DNA from: Endomicrobium sp.
Lineage (GTDB): Bacteria > Elusimicrobiota > Endomicrobiia > Endomicrobiales > Endomicrobiaceae
Direction of reading: 5' to 3'
DNA: 64,000 bases
NCBI GenBank assembly: GCA_031290575.1
Contig: JAITNH010000003.1
Coordinates: 1-64,000, forward strand
Of this stretch, positions 55,413 to 64,000 are shown piece after piece. A program made the translations under genes and the position numbers. The first letter of the stretch is position 1. Every line of letters starts with the position of its first letter. The notes beneath the pieces are model-generated. The model was not told where the DNA came from and did not search any database. It worked only from the letters and a program-made list of their open reading frames with translations.

Positions 55413-56063
55413 CTATAAACAATTATTTAAAATAGTCTCATAGATAACTCTTGTTACTTCAGAAGGATTATCAGCTTCTATTATTGGTCTTCCAATAACT
55501 ATAAAATCTGCACCGGATTTTATAGCAACCTCAGGAGTTGCCACTCTTATCTGATCGTCACTAACTTTTACAATCCTGATACCTGGAGTAACAACATCAA
55601 AACTTTCCCCACATTCTTTTTTTATGATACTTATTTCAAGTGGAGATGATATTACACCATCAATACCACAAGCTTTTGTAAGTTTAGCTCTTCTTATAAC
55701 TTCTTCGTGAGTTGTAATTTGACTTGTTAGGATCGTTACTGCCCAAATCTTAGGCCTATCATTAACAGATGCAGCAGCTCTAAGCATTTCTTCGCCACCA
55801 ATTGAATGAACAGTTAAGCTAAACACACCCAATCTTTTCGCAGATTCAACAGAACGTTTTACGGTAGCAGGTATATCATGAAATTTCAAATCTAAAAATA
55901 CTTCTTTAGCATTGTCTTTTATCATTCTTATTATCGCATGTCCAGCTTGCAAAAACAATATAGGTCCTATTTTATAAATGTCAACATAGGGACCTGTTTC
56001 TTTTACAAGCTTTTCAGCTGTTTTAAAATCATATACATCTAAAGCCAATATAATCCTCTTCAT
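55413..56063 (-). CDS. pyrF: Orotidine 5'-phosphate decarboxylase
   Basis: Last step to UMP. The 216 residues contain ALDVYDFKTAEKLV, the catalytic Asp-Lys-Asp set in FLDLKFHDIPATVKR, VTPGIRIVK and DFIVIGRPI. AAGGAA precedes the ATG. It follows pyrD by 30 bases. Confidence 0.96.
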   Translation of the reverse strand: MKRIILALDVYDFKTAEKLVKETGPYVDIYKIGPILFLQAGHAIIRMIKDNAKEVFLDLKFHDIPATVKRSVESAKRLGVFSLTVHSIGGEEMLRAAASVNDRPKIWAVTILTSQITTHEEVIRRAKLTKACGIDGVISSPLEISIIKKECGESFDVVTPGIRIVKVSDDQIRVATPEVAIKSGADFIVIGRPIIEADNPSEVTRVIYETILNNCL

Positions 56064-56093
56064 CTTGCAATTCCTTTTGCTAGAGATAGATTA

Positions 56094-57035
56094 TCATAGC
56101 AAAAAATATTTTTCAGGAAAACGACATGCATTATTCGTAAGACCTATTATCTCTCTTACTGATTTTATATTTTTTTCTATTAATATTCCTTCAATTCTAT
56201 CAACAATTTTTATCAAATTCTCCGGAGAAACCAAGCTCGCAGTACCAACGCTAACAGCCGCCGCCCCGGCAAGCATAAATTCAACAGCGTCTTCTCCAGT
56301 TGTTATACCACCACAGCCTATAATAGGTATTTTTATATTTTGATAAGCATCATATACACAACGCACTGACATTGGTTTTATACAAGCACCAGACATACCA
56401 CCTTTAATGGTAGAAAGCTTGGGCTTAAAAGTTTTAATATCTATGGCCATTGCGGGGTAAGTATTTGTAAGCGTTATCGCATCAGCCCCTGCATTTTGTG
56501 CTAGTAATGCAAGTTTAGAAATATCGGTAACCAAAGGTGAAAGCTTTGCAATAACAGGCATATTTGATGTTTTTTTTACAGTTTCTATTATTCTTTGCAT
56601 TAAAAATAAATTATGACAAATTACTTTCTTTTTTAAATTTGGGCATGATAAATTAAGCTCTATTGCTGATATACCACCGTGTATAGCTAATATTTTTGCG
56701 GTTTTGGCACACTCCCTTGCGGATACTCCAGCAATACTCACCATTATAGGTACCCCCAGTTGACCTAGCTTTTTCAAGGGGCCTCCAATAAAAGCTTTAA
56801 CACCAATATTTTGCAAACCTATACTATTTAACATGCCTGAAGCAACTTCAGCAAGTCTCGGCTGTAAATTTCCACAACAAGGCTCAAATGTAATCGTTTT
56901 TGTTACAATACAACCTAGTTTTTTTAAAGAAACTAAATCATCAAGTTCGTATCCGTAACCAAAGGTTCCAGAAGCCGTAAATACCGGATTTTTGAATTTA
57001 ATTCCAGCAAAAGTTACATTTAAGTTTGGTTGCAT
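56094..57035 (-). CDS. pyrD: Dihydroorotate dehydrogenase, class 1B catalytic subunit
   Basis: Oxidises dihydroorotate with FMN. The 313 residues have FKNPVFTASGTFGYG, the class 1 active-site Cys in ELNLSCPNLKK, AKLSPLVTDI and GCGGITTGEDAVEFMLAGA. Pairing with pyrK points to the NAD-linked 1B type. The ATG at 57035 is used; an upstream TTG adds five residues. A 27-codon frame with its own AAGGAG ends three bases before this ATG. Confidence 0.95.
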   Translation of the reverse strand: MQPNLNVTFAGIKFKNPVFTASGTFGYGYELDDLVSLKKLGCIVTKTITFEPCCGNLQPRLAEVASGMLNSIGLQNIGVKAFIGGPLKKLGQLGVPIMVSIAGVSARECAKTAKILAIHGGISAIELNLSCPNLKKKVICHNLFLMQRIIETVKKTSNMPVIAKLSPLVTDISKLALLAQNAGADAITLTNTYPAMAIDIKTFKPKLSTIKGGMSGACIKPMSVRCVYDAYQNIKIPIIGCGGITTGEDAVEFMLAGAAAVSVGTASLVSPENLIKIVDRIEGILIEKNIKSVREIIGLTNNACRFPEKYFLL

Positions 57036-57037
57036 TA

Positions 57038-57121
57038 TTAAATTAACCAAAGATTCTTAAGCGTAAAAGTCCCCATATTAGAAGCATCGCCATTACTCTT
57101 AGTATTTAGTTTGTTATCCAT
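57038..57121 (-). other. 27-codon frame with a strong ribosome site just before pyrD
   Basis: AAGGAG precedes the ATG at 57121. The frame (MDNKLNTKSNGDASNMG then TFTLKNLWLI) stops three bases before pyrD starts, a layout fit for a leader peptide or for coupling. It could also be part of the decayed gene that overlaps it. Confidence 0.35.
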
Positions 57122-57243
57122 TTACTATCTTTCTCCTTCAAGGTTAAATCATAAAATCCCTTCTTTTTAAGTTTGTTCCTCATAAAATCATAATCTGATT
57201 TAACAAACTCATGGCCTCTAATAAAGCAAAAACATGATCATTA
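57106..57243 (-). pseudogene. Unidentified gene remnant between pyrK and pyrD
   Basis: Two protein-like pieces in different frames join end to end: HVFALLEA (near 57220-57240), then HEFVKSDYDFMRNKLKKKG and FYDLTLKEKDSKWITN, ending on TAA at 57106. The upstream part toward pyrK has further stops. I cannot name the family. A one-base frameshift near 57214 explains the split. Confidence 0.4.
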
Positions 57244-57420
57244 AGTTTTCGTGTATCACACTATTACAATTACATCAATCGCAAAAAACTTATGTTTTTC
57301 ACAAATCAATTAAATTATTACATTTACTTTAGTTATTATTTTCATTTTTCCTTAAAATCTTTTTACAAGATTTCAACCATTCAATAAAGTAAAACCATTA
57401 TTCATAAAATACTCTTACAT

Positions 57421-58230
57421 CTATAATTCCACTTCTTCGATTTTAAAAACAGGGCCGTCTTTACACATCATTTTATTCTGTCCATTCATTTTTATAGCAC
57501 AACACTGGCAGTTTCCTAATCCGCAAGCCATTTTTTCCTCAAGAGAAACAAATCCTCTTATGTCTTTTTCTTTAGCAATTTTTAAAACTTTTTTAAGCAT
57601 CAACATCGGACCACACGCAAATAACATACTATTACTTTCAAAACTGTTTGACAATAAGTCTGTAACATAGCCTTTATAACCTTCCGAGCCATCTTCAGTA
57701 GAAACAATAACCTTCCATCGCATTTTTTTAAATTTATCAAAGCATACTAGATCTTTTTTTGAACGTACACCATAATAAAGAGTTCCTTTTTTACCCAATT
57801 TAGTTGCAAGGAAATAAAGTGACGCTATCCCTGTACCACCTGCAACAATAATATAATTTAAATTCTTATAAATCTCCAAACCGCTATACCCTTTACCTAA
57901 AGGGCCCAAAAGTTGAATTGTATCTAAATGAGTTCTTGACAAAATTTCTGTACCCTTGCCAACAACTTTATATAAAAAACTCAAAACATTTTTTTCAATA
58001 TTATGAACACTTAAGGGGCGACGCAAAAAAACACCAGGAATAGCAACCATAAAAAACTGGCCAGGTAAACAGCACTGAATAATATTATCATCTGCATAAA
58101 CTTTTAATTCAAAATAATCTGCATAAACTTCTTTATTGGAAATTATAAAGTAATTTCTATCAAACCTCTTAGAAGATATGTACACATAGCCCTCATCATC
58201 AAAAATTACAAACAAACCGAATTGTAGCAC
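57421..58230 (-). CDS. pyrK: Dihydroorotate dehydrogenase electron-transfer subunit
   Basis: FAD and [2Fe-2S] subunit passing electrons from PyrD to NAD. The up-to-269-residue frame has a FAD-binding domain with VFLRRPLSVHN, an NAD-binding domain with VAGGTGIASLYFLA and FACGPMLMLKKV, and the C-terminal cluster motif CGLGNCQCC...C. The start is uncertain: the frame opens with GTG at 58230, but a GTG at 58185 behind GAGGG would suit the family's usual N terminus better. It is separated from pyrD by 385 bases of decayed DNA, whereas these genes are usually adjacent. Confidence 0.92.
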   Translation of the reverse strand: MLQFGLFVIFDDEGYVYISSKRFDRNYFIISNKEVYADYFELKVYADDNIIQCCLPGQFFMVAIPGVFLRRPLSVHNIEKNVLSFLYKVVGKGTEILSRTHLDTIQLLGPLGKGYSGLEIYKNLNYIIVAGGTGIASLYFLATKLGKKGTLYYGVRSKKDLVCFDKFKKMRWKVIVSTEDGSEGYKGYVTDLLSNSFESNSMLFACGPMLMLKKVLKIAKEKDIRGFVSLEEKMACGLGNCQCCAIKMNGQNKMMCKDGPVFKIEEVEL

Positions 58231-58402
58231 AAATTAACTATCAATATGTTTCACACAAAAAATAACACAGACATCCAATCAGCACATCAAAAAAAACAAG
58301 AAAATTTTGAAATATTTTAAATTTTGACTAAACTTGTCCTACAAATAATAACGATCACATGTATATAGTTTTATAAAAATGTATAATGGAACACAAACCT
58401 TA

Positions 58403-59671
58403 TTATACTTCCCAAACTATATACCCTGCTACTATAGTCATGACAGCACCACCTTTAAAATGTCTTCCAATAAAAGGCGAATTCTTGCTTTTTGAAACTA
58501 TGTTTTCTTTCTTAAATTCATAAGAATATTTTAGATCTATTATGGTAATATCTGCAATACTTCCATTTCTTAAAGAACCGCGTTCTTTAAGATTAAAAAT
58601 TTTTGCCGGATTTGAAGTCATTTTTGCTATTGCTTCTGAAAAACCCAAAATACCTTTATCAACAAGTTCATTTAAAATAAGGCTAAGCACTGTTTCAAAG
58701 CCTATAATGCCAAAAGGAGCTAAATCAAATTCTTTGCTTTTTTCTTCTTGTGTATGTGGAGCGTGATCTGTTGATATACAATCTATCGTACCATCTCTAA
58801 GTCCTTGTTTTATTGCTTCAACATCTCTTTGTTCTCTTAGGGGAGGATTTACTTTTGTATTTGCATCATAAACTTTCACAATATCGTCATTTAAAGTAAA
58901 ATACTGTGGACATGTTTCAGCCGTAACTTTTACACCTCTCTTTTTTGCTTGTTTTACTAAATCAACAGATCCAGCAGTAGAAACATGTGCAACATGTAAG
59001 TATCCACCAGTAAGTTCAGCAAGCATTATATCACGACTCACCATAACTTCTTCAGCCTGTCTTGGAATACCGCGTAAACCCAAAACTATAGAGTTTTTAC
59101 CTTCGTTCATGACACCATTTTTACTTAGCTCTTTATCCTCGCTATGTGAAATAACTGGGAGTTTGAACATTTTTGTATATTCCAAAGTACGACGCATAAT
59201 TTGCGAATTAATTATCGGAAGTCCATTATCACTTACTGCAACAATGCCGGCTTTTTTCAGAATACCGATTTCAGAAAGTTCCACACCATGTGATCCCTTT
59301 GTCGCACAACCTACAGGAAAAACATTTACAATTCCTTCTTTTTGTGCTTTAAGAAGAATGAATTCTACTGTTGGAGCATTATCAATAACAGGATTAGTAT
59401 TTGGCATACAAAAAACCGTTGTTATACCTCCCTTTGCAGCTGAACGTGTTCCTGTTTGGATGGTTTCTTTAGCTTCCTGGCCAGGCTCCCTCAAGTGAGA
59501 ATGAATATCAATAAGTCCCGGAACAGCAATCTTTCCTTCACCATCAATAATATTGTTAGGATTCTCGGAAAATTTTGGTACAATTTTACCATTTTCAATA
59601 AAAATATCACCAACAAAATCTTTCTTTTGATATGGATCAATGATTCTAATATTTTTAATTTGAATACGCAT
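58403..59671 (-). CDS. pyrC: Dihydroorotase
   Basis: Zinc enzyme closing carbamoyl aspartate to dihydroorotate. The 422 residues match the class I (PyrC of Bacillus type) form: GLIDIHSHLREPGQE with metal His, MPNTNPVIDN, VAHVSTAGSVDLV, and ISTDHAPHTQEEK with the catalytic Asp. AGGTGAAG precedes the ATG. It overlaps the end of pyrB by 17 bases. Confidence 0.96.
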   Translation of the reverse strand: MRIQIKNIRIIDPYQKKDFVGDIFIENGKIVPKFSENPNNIIDGEGKIAVPGLIDIHSHLREPGQEAKETIQTGTRSAAKGGITTVFCMPNTNPVIDNAPTVEFILLKAQKEGIVNVFPVGCATKGSHGVELSEIGILKKAGIVAVSDNGLPIINSQIMRRTLEYTKMFKLPVISHSEDKELSKNGVMNEGKNSIVLGLRGIPRQAEEVMVSRDIMLAELTGGYLHVAHVSTAGSVDLVKQAKKRGVKVTAETCPQYFTLNDDIVKVYDANTKVNPPLREQRDVEAIKQGLRDGTIDCISTDHAPHTQEEKSKEFDLAPFGIIGFETVLSLILNELVDKGILGFSEAIAKMTSNPAKIFNLKERGSLRNGSIADITIIDLKYSYEFKKENIVSKSKNSPFIGRHFKGGAVMTIVAGYIVWEV

Positions 59672-60608
59672 TCTTCACCTCAAAGCATTTCTTATATGGT
59701 TTCAAAAGATATAAAACTGCCATTCTTACAGCTATACCGTTTGTAACCTGATCATTGATAACAGCATTCGGACTATCTGCAACATCCGAAGATATTTCTA
59801 TACCTCTGTTCATTGGACCAGGATGCATAATCAACACTCCAGGTTTTGTCATTGCAAGTCTTTCCCGCGTTAGTTGATAAAGTTCAACGTACTCATGAAC
59901 AGATGGAAAAAGATTTTCCTGCTGACGTTCAAGCTGTATTCTTAAAATATTCACAACATCAGCTTTCTTAAGAGCCTCATCTAAATCATAATATACTTTT
60001 ACACCCAAATTCTCAATATCTGTTGGAATTAAAGTTGACGGACCAGAAACTGCAACTTTTGCTCCCATTTTAGCTAACGCCCATATATTTGATTTTGCAA
60101 CTCTTGAATGCAAAATATCGCCTACAAGTAAAACTTTTAAGCCTTTAATTTTTTTCTTTTTCTCATATATTGTGTATAAATCAAGAAGACCTTGAGTAGG
60201 ATGTTCGTGAAAACCATCACCAGCATTTATTATTGATGCATTGAGATTTCTCGCAAGAATATCAGGTGCTCCTGCTAAAGAATGCCTGATAATTATATAA
60301 TCTACTTTCATTGCTTCGAGTGTTTTGCCAGTATCTATCAAGCTCTCACCTTTAACAACACTTGATGTATTTACAGCAATATTCACAACATCAGCAGAAA
60401 GTCTTTTGGCGGCAATCTCAAACGAAGTTCTTGTACGAGTAGAAGGCTCATAAAAAAGAGTTGCAACCGTTTTACCTATCAACGTTGGAGCCTTTTTAAT
60501 AGACCTTGTAAAAAGACTTTTAAATGGTTTCACAGAATCCAAAATAGTTTGCAAATCTTTTTCATCCAAATATCTAAGAGCAAGTAAATCTTTGCAATTA
60601 AGAGACAT
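59655..60608 (-). CDS. pyrB: Aspartate carbamoyltransferase catalytic subunit
   Basis: Joins carbamoyl phosphate and aspartate. The 317 residues have FYEPSTRTRTSFEIAAKRL, INAGDGFHEHPTQGLLDL, MHPGPMNRGIEI. No regulatory subunit (pyrI) is beside it, as expected where pyrR is present. GGGGAA precedes the ATG. Confidence 0.97.
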   Translation of the reverse strand: MSLNCKDLLALRYLDEKDLQTILDSVKPFKSLFTRSIKKAPTLIGKTVATLFYEPSTRTRTSFEIAAKRLSADVVNIAVNTSSVVKGESLIDTGKTLEAMKVDYIIIRHSLAGAPDILARNLNASIINAGDGFHEHPTQGLLDLYTIYEKKKKIKGLKVLLVGDILHSRVAKSNIWALAKMGAKVAVSGPSTLIPTDIENLGVKVYYDLDEALKKADVVNILRIQLERQQENLFPSVHEYVELYQLTRERLAMTKPGVLIMHPGPMNRGIEISSDVADSPNAVINDQVTNGIAVRMAVLYLLKPYKKCFEVKNAYSN

Positions 60609-60619
60609 TTACCATTCCC

Positions 60620-61177
60620 CTATAATGTTAATATTTTACTGCTACAACTGTAAACTGTAACTTTATCTATTCCATCTGTCTCCTTGCAATCAACTTTTAT
60701 AAACTCTTTGCTTTTATATTTTACTCCTATATATTTTGCTTCTATAGGAAGCTCACGAAACCCTCTGTCAATTAAAACAGCAAGTTGGATAGATTTAGGT
60801 CTACCAAAATCCATCAAAAGATCTAAAGCAGCCCTTACAGTTCTCCCAGTATAAAGAACATCATCAATCAAAACTATATTCTTATGATTCATATCAAATG
60901 GTATAATAGTGTCTTTTATAACAGGCATACCAGAATCAAAATTATCGAGATCATCTCTGTGAAGTGTAATATCCAGGGTCCCAAACGGAATTTTAGACCA
61001 ATCAATATCTGCAAGTTTTGAAATAACAAATAAAATTCTTTTTGCTAAAAATACACCTTTATTTTGTATGCCAACAATTGCAAGATCGCTGACATTTTGA
61101 GCATCGTTAAAAATTTTTTCTGAAATCTCATCCACTGCGTTTTGAAAGGTTTTGGTATCAAGTATAATGTTATCCAT
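60620..61177 (-). CDS. pyrR: PyrR: pyrimidine operon regulator / uracil phosphoribosyltransferase
   Basis: In Bacillus PyrR binds leader mRNA in response to UMP and can also act as a uracil phosphoribosyltransferase. The 185 residues have the PRPP-binding NIVLIDDVLYTGRTVRAALD and the basic RNA-facing GTLDITLHRDD. The start ATG directly follows the purE stop. I see no PyrR-type anti-terminator loop upstream, because there is no intergenic space; regulation may act elsewhere. Confidence 0.95.
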   Translation of the reverse strand: MDNIILDTKTFQNAVDEISEKIFNDAQNVSDLAIVGIQNKGVFLAKRILFVISKLADIDWSKIPFGTLDITLHRDDLDNFDSGMPVIKDTIIPFDMNHKNIVLIDDVLYTGRTVRAALDLLMDFGRPKSIQLAVLIDRGFRELPIEAKYIGVKYKSKEFIKVDCKETDGIDKVTVYSCSSKILTL

Positions 61178-61711
61178 TTATTTTTTTAAGTTTTTAATAT
61201 ATTGTTCTATACCATATTTTTGGAGTTTCAAATCTTCTTTAACCGCTTCTTCTGACACTTTGGCTTTGTAAACTTTGAGTTTTTCTCTCAAATTATCATC
61301 ACTGACAGCCATAATTTGTACTGCTAAAAATGCTGCATTTGCAGCTCCGGCTTCACCAATTGCAACGGTCGCTACAGGCACTCCTTTAGGCATTTGAACT
61401 ATTGAAAATAAAGAATCCAAGCTAGAAAGATTTCGACTAATAACAGGAATACCTATAACAGGAAGAACAGTCTCAGAGGCAACAACCCCCGGAAGTGCCG
61501 CTGCCATTCCAGCGGCAGTTATGAAAACTTTTACACCAAAAGAGTGTGCATCGTTAATACATTGCTTTAAATATTTTATAGTTCTATGAGCAGAAGCAAT
61601 GTTTAAACTATGAGACAATTCAAACATCTTCAGTATTTTAATTGTCTCATTTATCAATGGCAAATCCGATCTGGAACCAATAATAATTGATACATCAACT
61701 CTAGTTCCCAT
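61178..61711 (-). CDS. purE: PurE-family 5-carboxyaminoimidazole ribonucleotide mutase
   Basis: Carboxylation step of purine synthesis (N5-CAIR to CAIR, or direct AIR carboxylation). The 177 residues have IIGSRSDLPLINETIKIL, ASAHRTIKYLKQ with the catalytic His, and MPKGVPVATVAIGEAGAANAA. The loop usually GAGGAAHLPG reads AAGMAAALPG, so the second active-site His of class I enzymes is Ala. No purK is visible in the window. It overlaps purD by 11 bases and abuts pyrR. Confidence 0.92.
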   Translation of the reverse strand: MGTRVDVSIIIGSRSDLPLINETIKILKMFELSHSLNIASAHRTIKYLKQCINDAHSFGVKVFITAAGMAAALPGVVASETVLPVIGIPVISRNLSSLDSLFSIVQMPKGVPVATVAIGEAGAANAAFLAVQIMAVSDDNLREKLKVYKAKVSEEAVKEDLKLQKYGIEQYIKNLKK

Positions 61712-62978
61712 TTAAAACCCTCCACGCAATATCGGTTCTATAATACATATTATCAAAATGTATCAAATCAATATTTTTATAGACTTTACTTATTGCACTT
61801 TTCATATCGGTGGCAGTTGAAACAACATTTAGCACTCTACCGCCAGAAGTAACAAATCGACCATTTTCTAACTTTGTAGCAGCATGAAACAACATTATAT
61901 TTTTATCAACAATGTTTTCAAATCCTGTTATTTCAAACCCTTTTTTAATTTTCCCTGGGTATCCACCGGAAGTCAACACAACACATACGGCAACCTCTTT
62001 TTTCCAATTAATTTTAATATCAAAAAGTTTTTTATCCAAAATTGCTGTACAAATATCAATTAAATCCGTATTAAGCAAAGATAAAACAACTTGTGCTTCA
62101 GGATCTCCGAAACGGCAATTAAACTCCAAAACATACGGAGAATCATCGTTCATAATTATTCCAACATATAAAACACCCTTGTAATCAAACTTTTCAGCTT
62201 TCATACCCTCAATAATCTTGTCTACTATAATTTCAACTTTTTTGTTTATTTTCTCTGTCACCAAAGGAACAGGAGAATAAGCACCCATGCCACCTGTATT
62301 AGGACCTAGATCATTATTGTTTAACCGTTTATGATCTTGTGAAACAGGCATCATTGAATAAGATATGCCATCAGTAAATAATAAATATGAAAGCTCAAAT
62401 CCAGAAATATAATCCTCTATAATTATATCCTTTCCAATATCAGCACCAAATTTTTTTTCATTCATTATCTGTACAACAGCATCCTTAGCATCTTCCATTT
62501 TGTTACACACATAAACACCTTTACCAGCAGCAAGCCCGTCTGCTTTTATTACAACTCTTTTATTTTCATCACAATTTTCCAAAAACTTTAAAGCATCATC
62601 AATATTCGAAAAGCTATCATAGCGTGCTGTAGGAATATCATATCTTTGCATAAATTTTTTGGAATATATTTTGCTTGACTCTAATCTGGCTGCATTTTTT
62701 GATGGTCCCACTATTTTCAAATTTTGCGCTCGAAAACAATCCACTATGCCTAAAGACAATGGAACTTCGGGACCAACAAAAGTAAGATCTATTTTATTTG
62801 CTTTAGCAAAAACTGCAAGTTTGTCAAAATCATTTACAGCAATATCCACATTTTCTGCAATCTGTGATATGCCACCATTCCCAGGTGCACAAAATATTTT
62901 TTCTACTTTAGAACTAATTGCAAACTGCCAACACACAGCATGCTCCCGTCCGCCAGAACCTACAACCAATATTCTCAT
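61701..62978 (-). CDS. purD: Phosphoribosylamine-glycine ligase (GAR synthetase)
   Basis: Second step of purine synthesis. The 425-residue ATP-grasp protein starts ILVVGSGGREHAVCW and has PGNGGI, KADGLAAGKGVYV, and LEFNCRFGDPEAQVVL. AGAGGA precedes the ATG. It leads purD-purE-pyrR-pyrB-pyrC, mixing purine and pyrimidine genes in one transcript. Confidence 0.97.
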   Translation of the reverse strand: MRILVVGSGGREHAVCWQFAISSKVEKIFCAPGNGGISQIAENVDIAVNDFDKLAVFAKANKIDLTFVGPEVPLSLGIVDCFRAQNLKIVGPSKNAARLESSKIYSKKFMQRYDIPTARYDSFSNIDDALKFLENCDENKRVVIKADGLAAGKGVYVCNKMEDAKDAVVQIMNEKKFGADIGKDIIIEDYISGFELSYLLFTDGISYSMMPVSQDHKRLNNNDLGPNTGGMGAYSPVPLVTEKINKKVEIIVDKIIEGMKAEKFDYKGVLYVGIIMNDDSPYVLEFNCRFGDPEAQVVLSLLNTDLIDICTAILDKKLFDIKINWKKEVAVCVVLTSGGYPGKIKKGFEITGFENIVDKNIMLFHAATKLENGRFVTSGGRVLNVVSTATDMKSAISKVYKNIDLIHFDNMYYRTDIAWRVLNGN

Positions 62979-63130
62979 TCAATCCTCTGTCTTATTTAAT
63001 TATCAACTCCGTATATGTATTTTAAAATAATACCCAACATACAAATTAAACAACATAAGTAAAAAACTTTTTACATTATCTATATAATTCGTAATAAAAA
63101 TCTAAACAACAAAGAACGAACACGCAGTCA

Positions 63131-63919
63131 TTATTTTACAAAATCGACAGCATTTTGAAAAATTATTTTTCCAAAACCATATTCACTACTATCAATCCTT
63201 TCTTTCGCAGGATGCTGTAATGCAAAAACATATCTCTCAGGATGAGGCATAAGTCCAAAAATATTTCCTTTCGTATTACATATCGCAGCTATTTGCTTAA
63301 CGGAACCATTTGGATCCAAAGGATACTTTGGTTCATCTCCATTTTTTGTAGAATATTTTAAAACAATCTGATTATTTGTATTTAAACTATTCAAGAGTTT
63401 TTTATCGTTCATAATAAATTTGCCTTCACCGTGAGCTACAGGCAAACTAATTAAATCTGGCATATTTTTTGTCCAAATACAATTGGATTCATTTTTAACC
63501 TTTTTCTCAATTTTTAAATAAACCCAACGGCATTCAAATTTGCCTGAATCATTGTAATAAAGAGTAGAGGTTTGTTCAAAAAAAACTGGATCTGGGAGCA
63601 ATCCCATTTTAAGCAAAACCTGAAAACCATTACATATGCCAATAATCGGTTTACCGCTCAAAGCAAATTTTTTAACTTTATCACCAAACTTATTTTTGAT
63701 TTCATTGGCCAATATTTTCCCAGAAGCTATATCATCACCATAAGAAAAACCGCCAGGAAAAACTAAAATATCATATTCAAAAATTTTATCTCTTTTGTCA
63801 TTAAGCGAATTAATATGTATACGTTCTACAAATGCACCACACAACTCGAACGCAGTTTGTGTTTCATAATCACAATTCGTTCCTGCAGTTCTTAAAATTA
63901 ATACCCTAATTTTCTTCAC
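63131..63919 (-). CDS. purQ: FGAM synthase glutaminase subunit
   Basis: Releases ammonia from glutamine for FGAM synthase. The 262 residues have the class I glutaminase triad: Cys in GICNGFQVLLKMG, and His and Glu in LMPHPERYVF, with FPGGFSYGDDIASG. Start: GTG at 63919 with AGGA upstream (KKIRVLILRTAGTNCDYE follows); the frame stays open upstream without family similarity. It is somewhat longer than the Bacillus PurQ (227). The synthase subunit purL is presumably beyond the window edge. Confidence 0.94.
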   Translation of the reverse strand: MKKIRVLILRTAGTNCDYETQTAFELCGAFVERIHINSLNDKRDKIFEYDILVFPGGFSYGDDIASGKILANEIKNKFGDKVKKFALSGKPIIGICNGFQVLLKMGLLPDPVFFEQTSTLYYNDSGKFECRWVYLKIEKKVKNESNCIWTKNMPDLISLPVAHGEGKFIMNDKKLLNSLNTNNQIVLKYSTKNGDEPKYPLDPNGSVKQIAAICNTKGNIFGLMPHPERYVFALQHPAKERIDSSEYGFGKIIFQNAVDFVK

Positions 63920-64000
63920 GTTCTGTCCTATATAAATTTTATAAATTCCAACAATAACTACCAATTAATAGTATTACGCCACGAATTTAAAAGAACTTCA

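Noticed and set aside
61150-61200. PyrR-binding attenuator before pyrR
   Set aside because: purE and pyrR abut with no spacer and no anti-terminator/terminator pair is visible.

Overview
The window is an AT-rich, gene-dense bacterial chromosome segment. It carries housekeeping operons, three tRNA genes, two wrecked copies of a clpB-type chaperone gene and many long non-coding gaps. The gene content suggests an anaerobe with a two-membrane envelope. The envelope evidence is an MCE/Mla lipid transporter, GmhA, PBP1A and Alr. The anaerobe evidence is rubredoxin, rubrerythrin and an FprA flavodiiron protein. Low G+C, visible pseudogenes and spacious decayed gaps point to a reduced genome, probably a host-associated member of the Elusimicrobiota such as the termite-flagellate symbiont Endomicrobium. 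That placement is inferred from gene content; no phylogeny was run.

Layout. 1-1631 is the tail of a frameshifted clpB copy, followed by tRNA-Arg, tRNA-His and a CAT-anticodon tRNA. 2.9-9.1 kb (+ strand, except a cold shock gene) holds aroB-aroQ, an M24 peptidase, efp, accB-accC and gmhA. At about 9.1-9.5 kb the dominant strand switches. 9.5-16.7 kb (-) is one long string, read from rpsF: rpsF-ssb-rpsR-rplI-dnaB-alr-mlaE-mlaF-MCE. 16.7-19.7 kb is decayed DNA with a second, far more eroded clpB copy. 19.7-29.8 kb (-) holds lipA, purH, a DUF362 ferredoxin-like gene, an RluA-family gene, ligA, nusB, rlmN and pgi. 31.1-35.4 kb (-) is an oxygen-defence and Fe-S string: rubredoxin, NifS-like, a small ORF, NifU-like, a zinc-ribbon peptide, FprA, a small Cys-rich ORF and rubrerythrin. 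36.2-43.1 kb has obg, rpmA, rplU, an aminotransferase, hisS, a DUF502 gene and a phosphohexomutase. 43.5-50.5 kb has PBP1A, rng, a two-domain radical SAM gene and thiE. 51.0-63.9 kb (-) is nucleotide biosynthesis: purQ, purD-purE-pyrR-pyrB-pyrC, pyrK, pyrD, pyrF, pyrE, purM-purN-purB.

Function. The genes cover shikimate steps, malonyl-CoA supply, cell-wall precursors, replication and ribosome parts, and nearly complete pyrimidine synthesis with much of purine synthesis. A symbiont keeping these while losing a chaperone would fit a role in supplying metabolites to its host.

Most notable observations. (1) The NifS-like protein has Val where the PLP-binding Lys should be. (2) The RluA-family protein has Asn in place of the catalytic Asp. 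Both reading frames are intact. (3) Several genes (aroB, PBP1A, thiE) have consensus-like promoters placed so close to the start codon that their mRNAs look leaderless. (4) Unusually long perfect inverted repeats occur between accB and accC and inside obg, rlmN, purH and pgm. (5) Small Cys-containing reading frames sit inside the oxygen-defence string.
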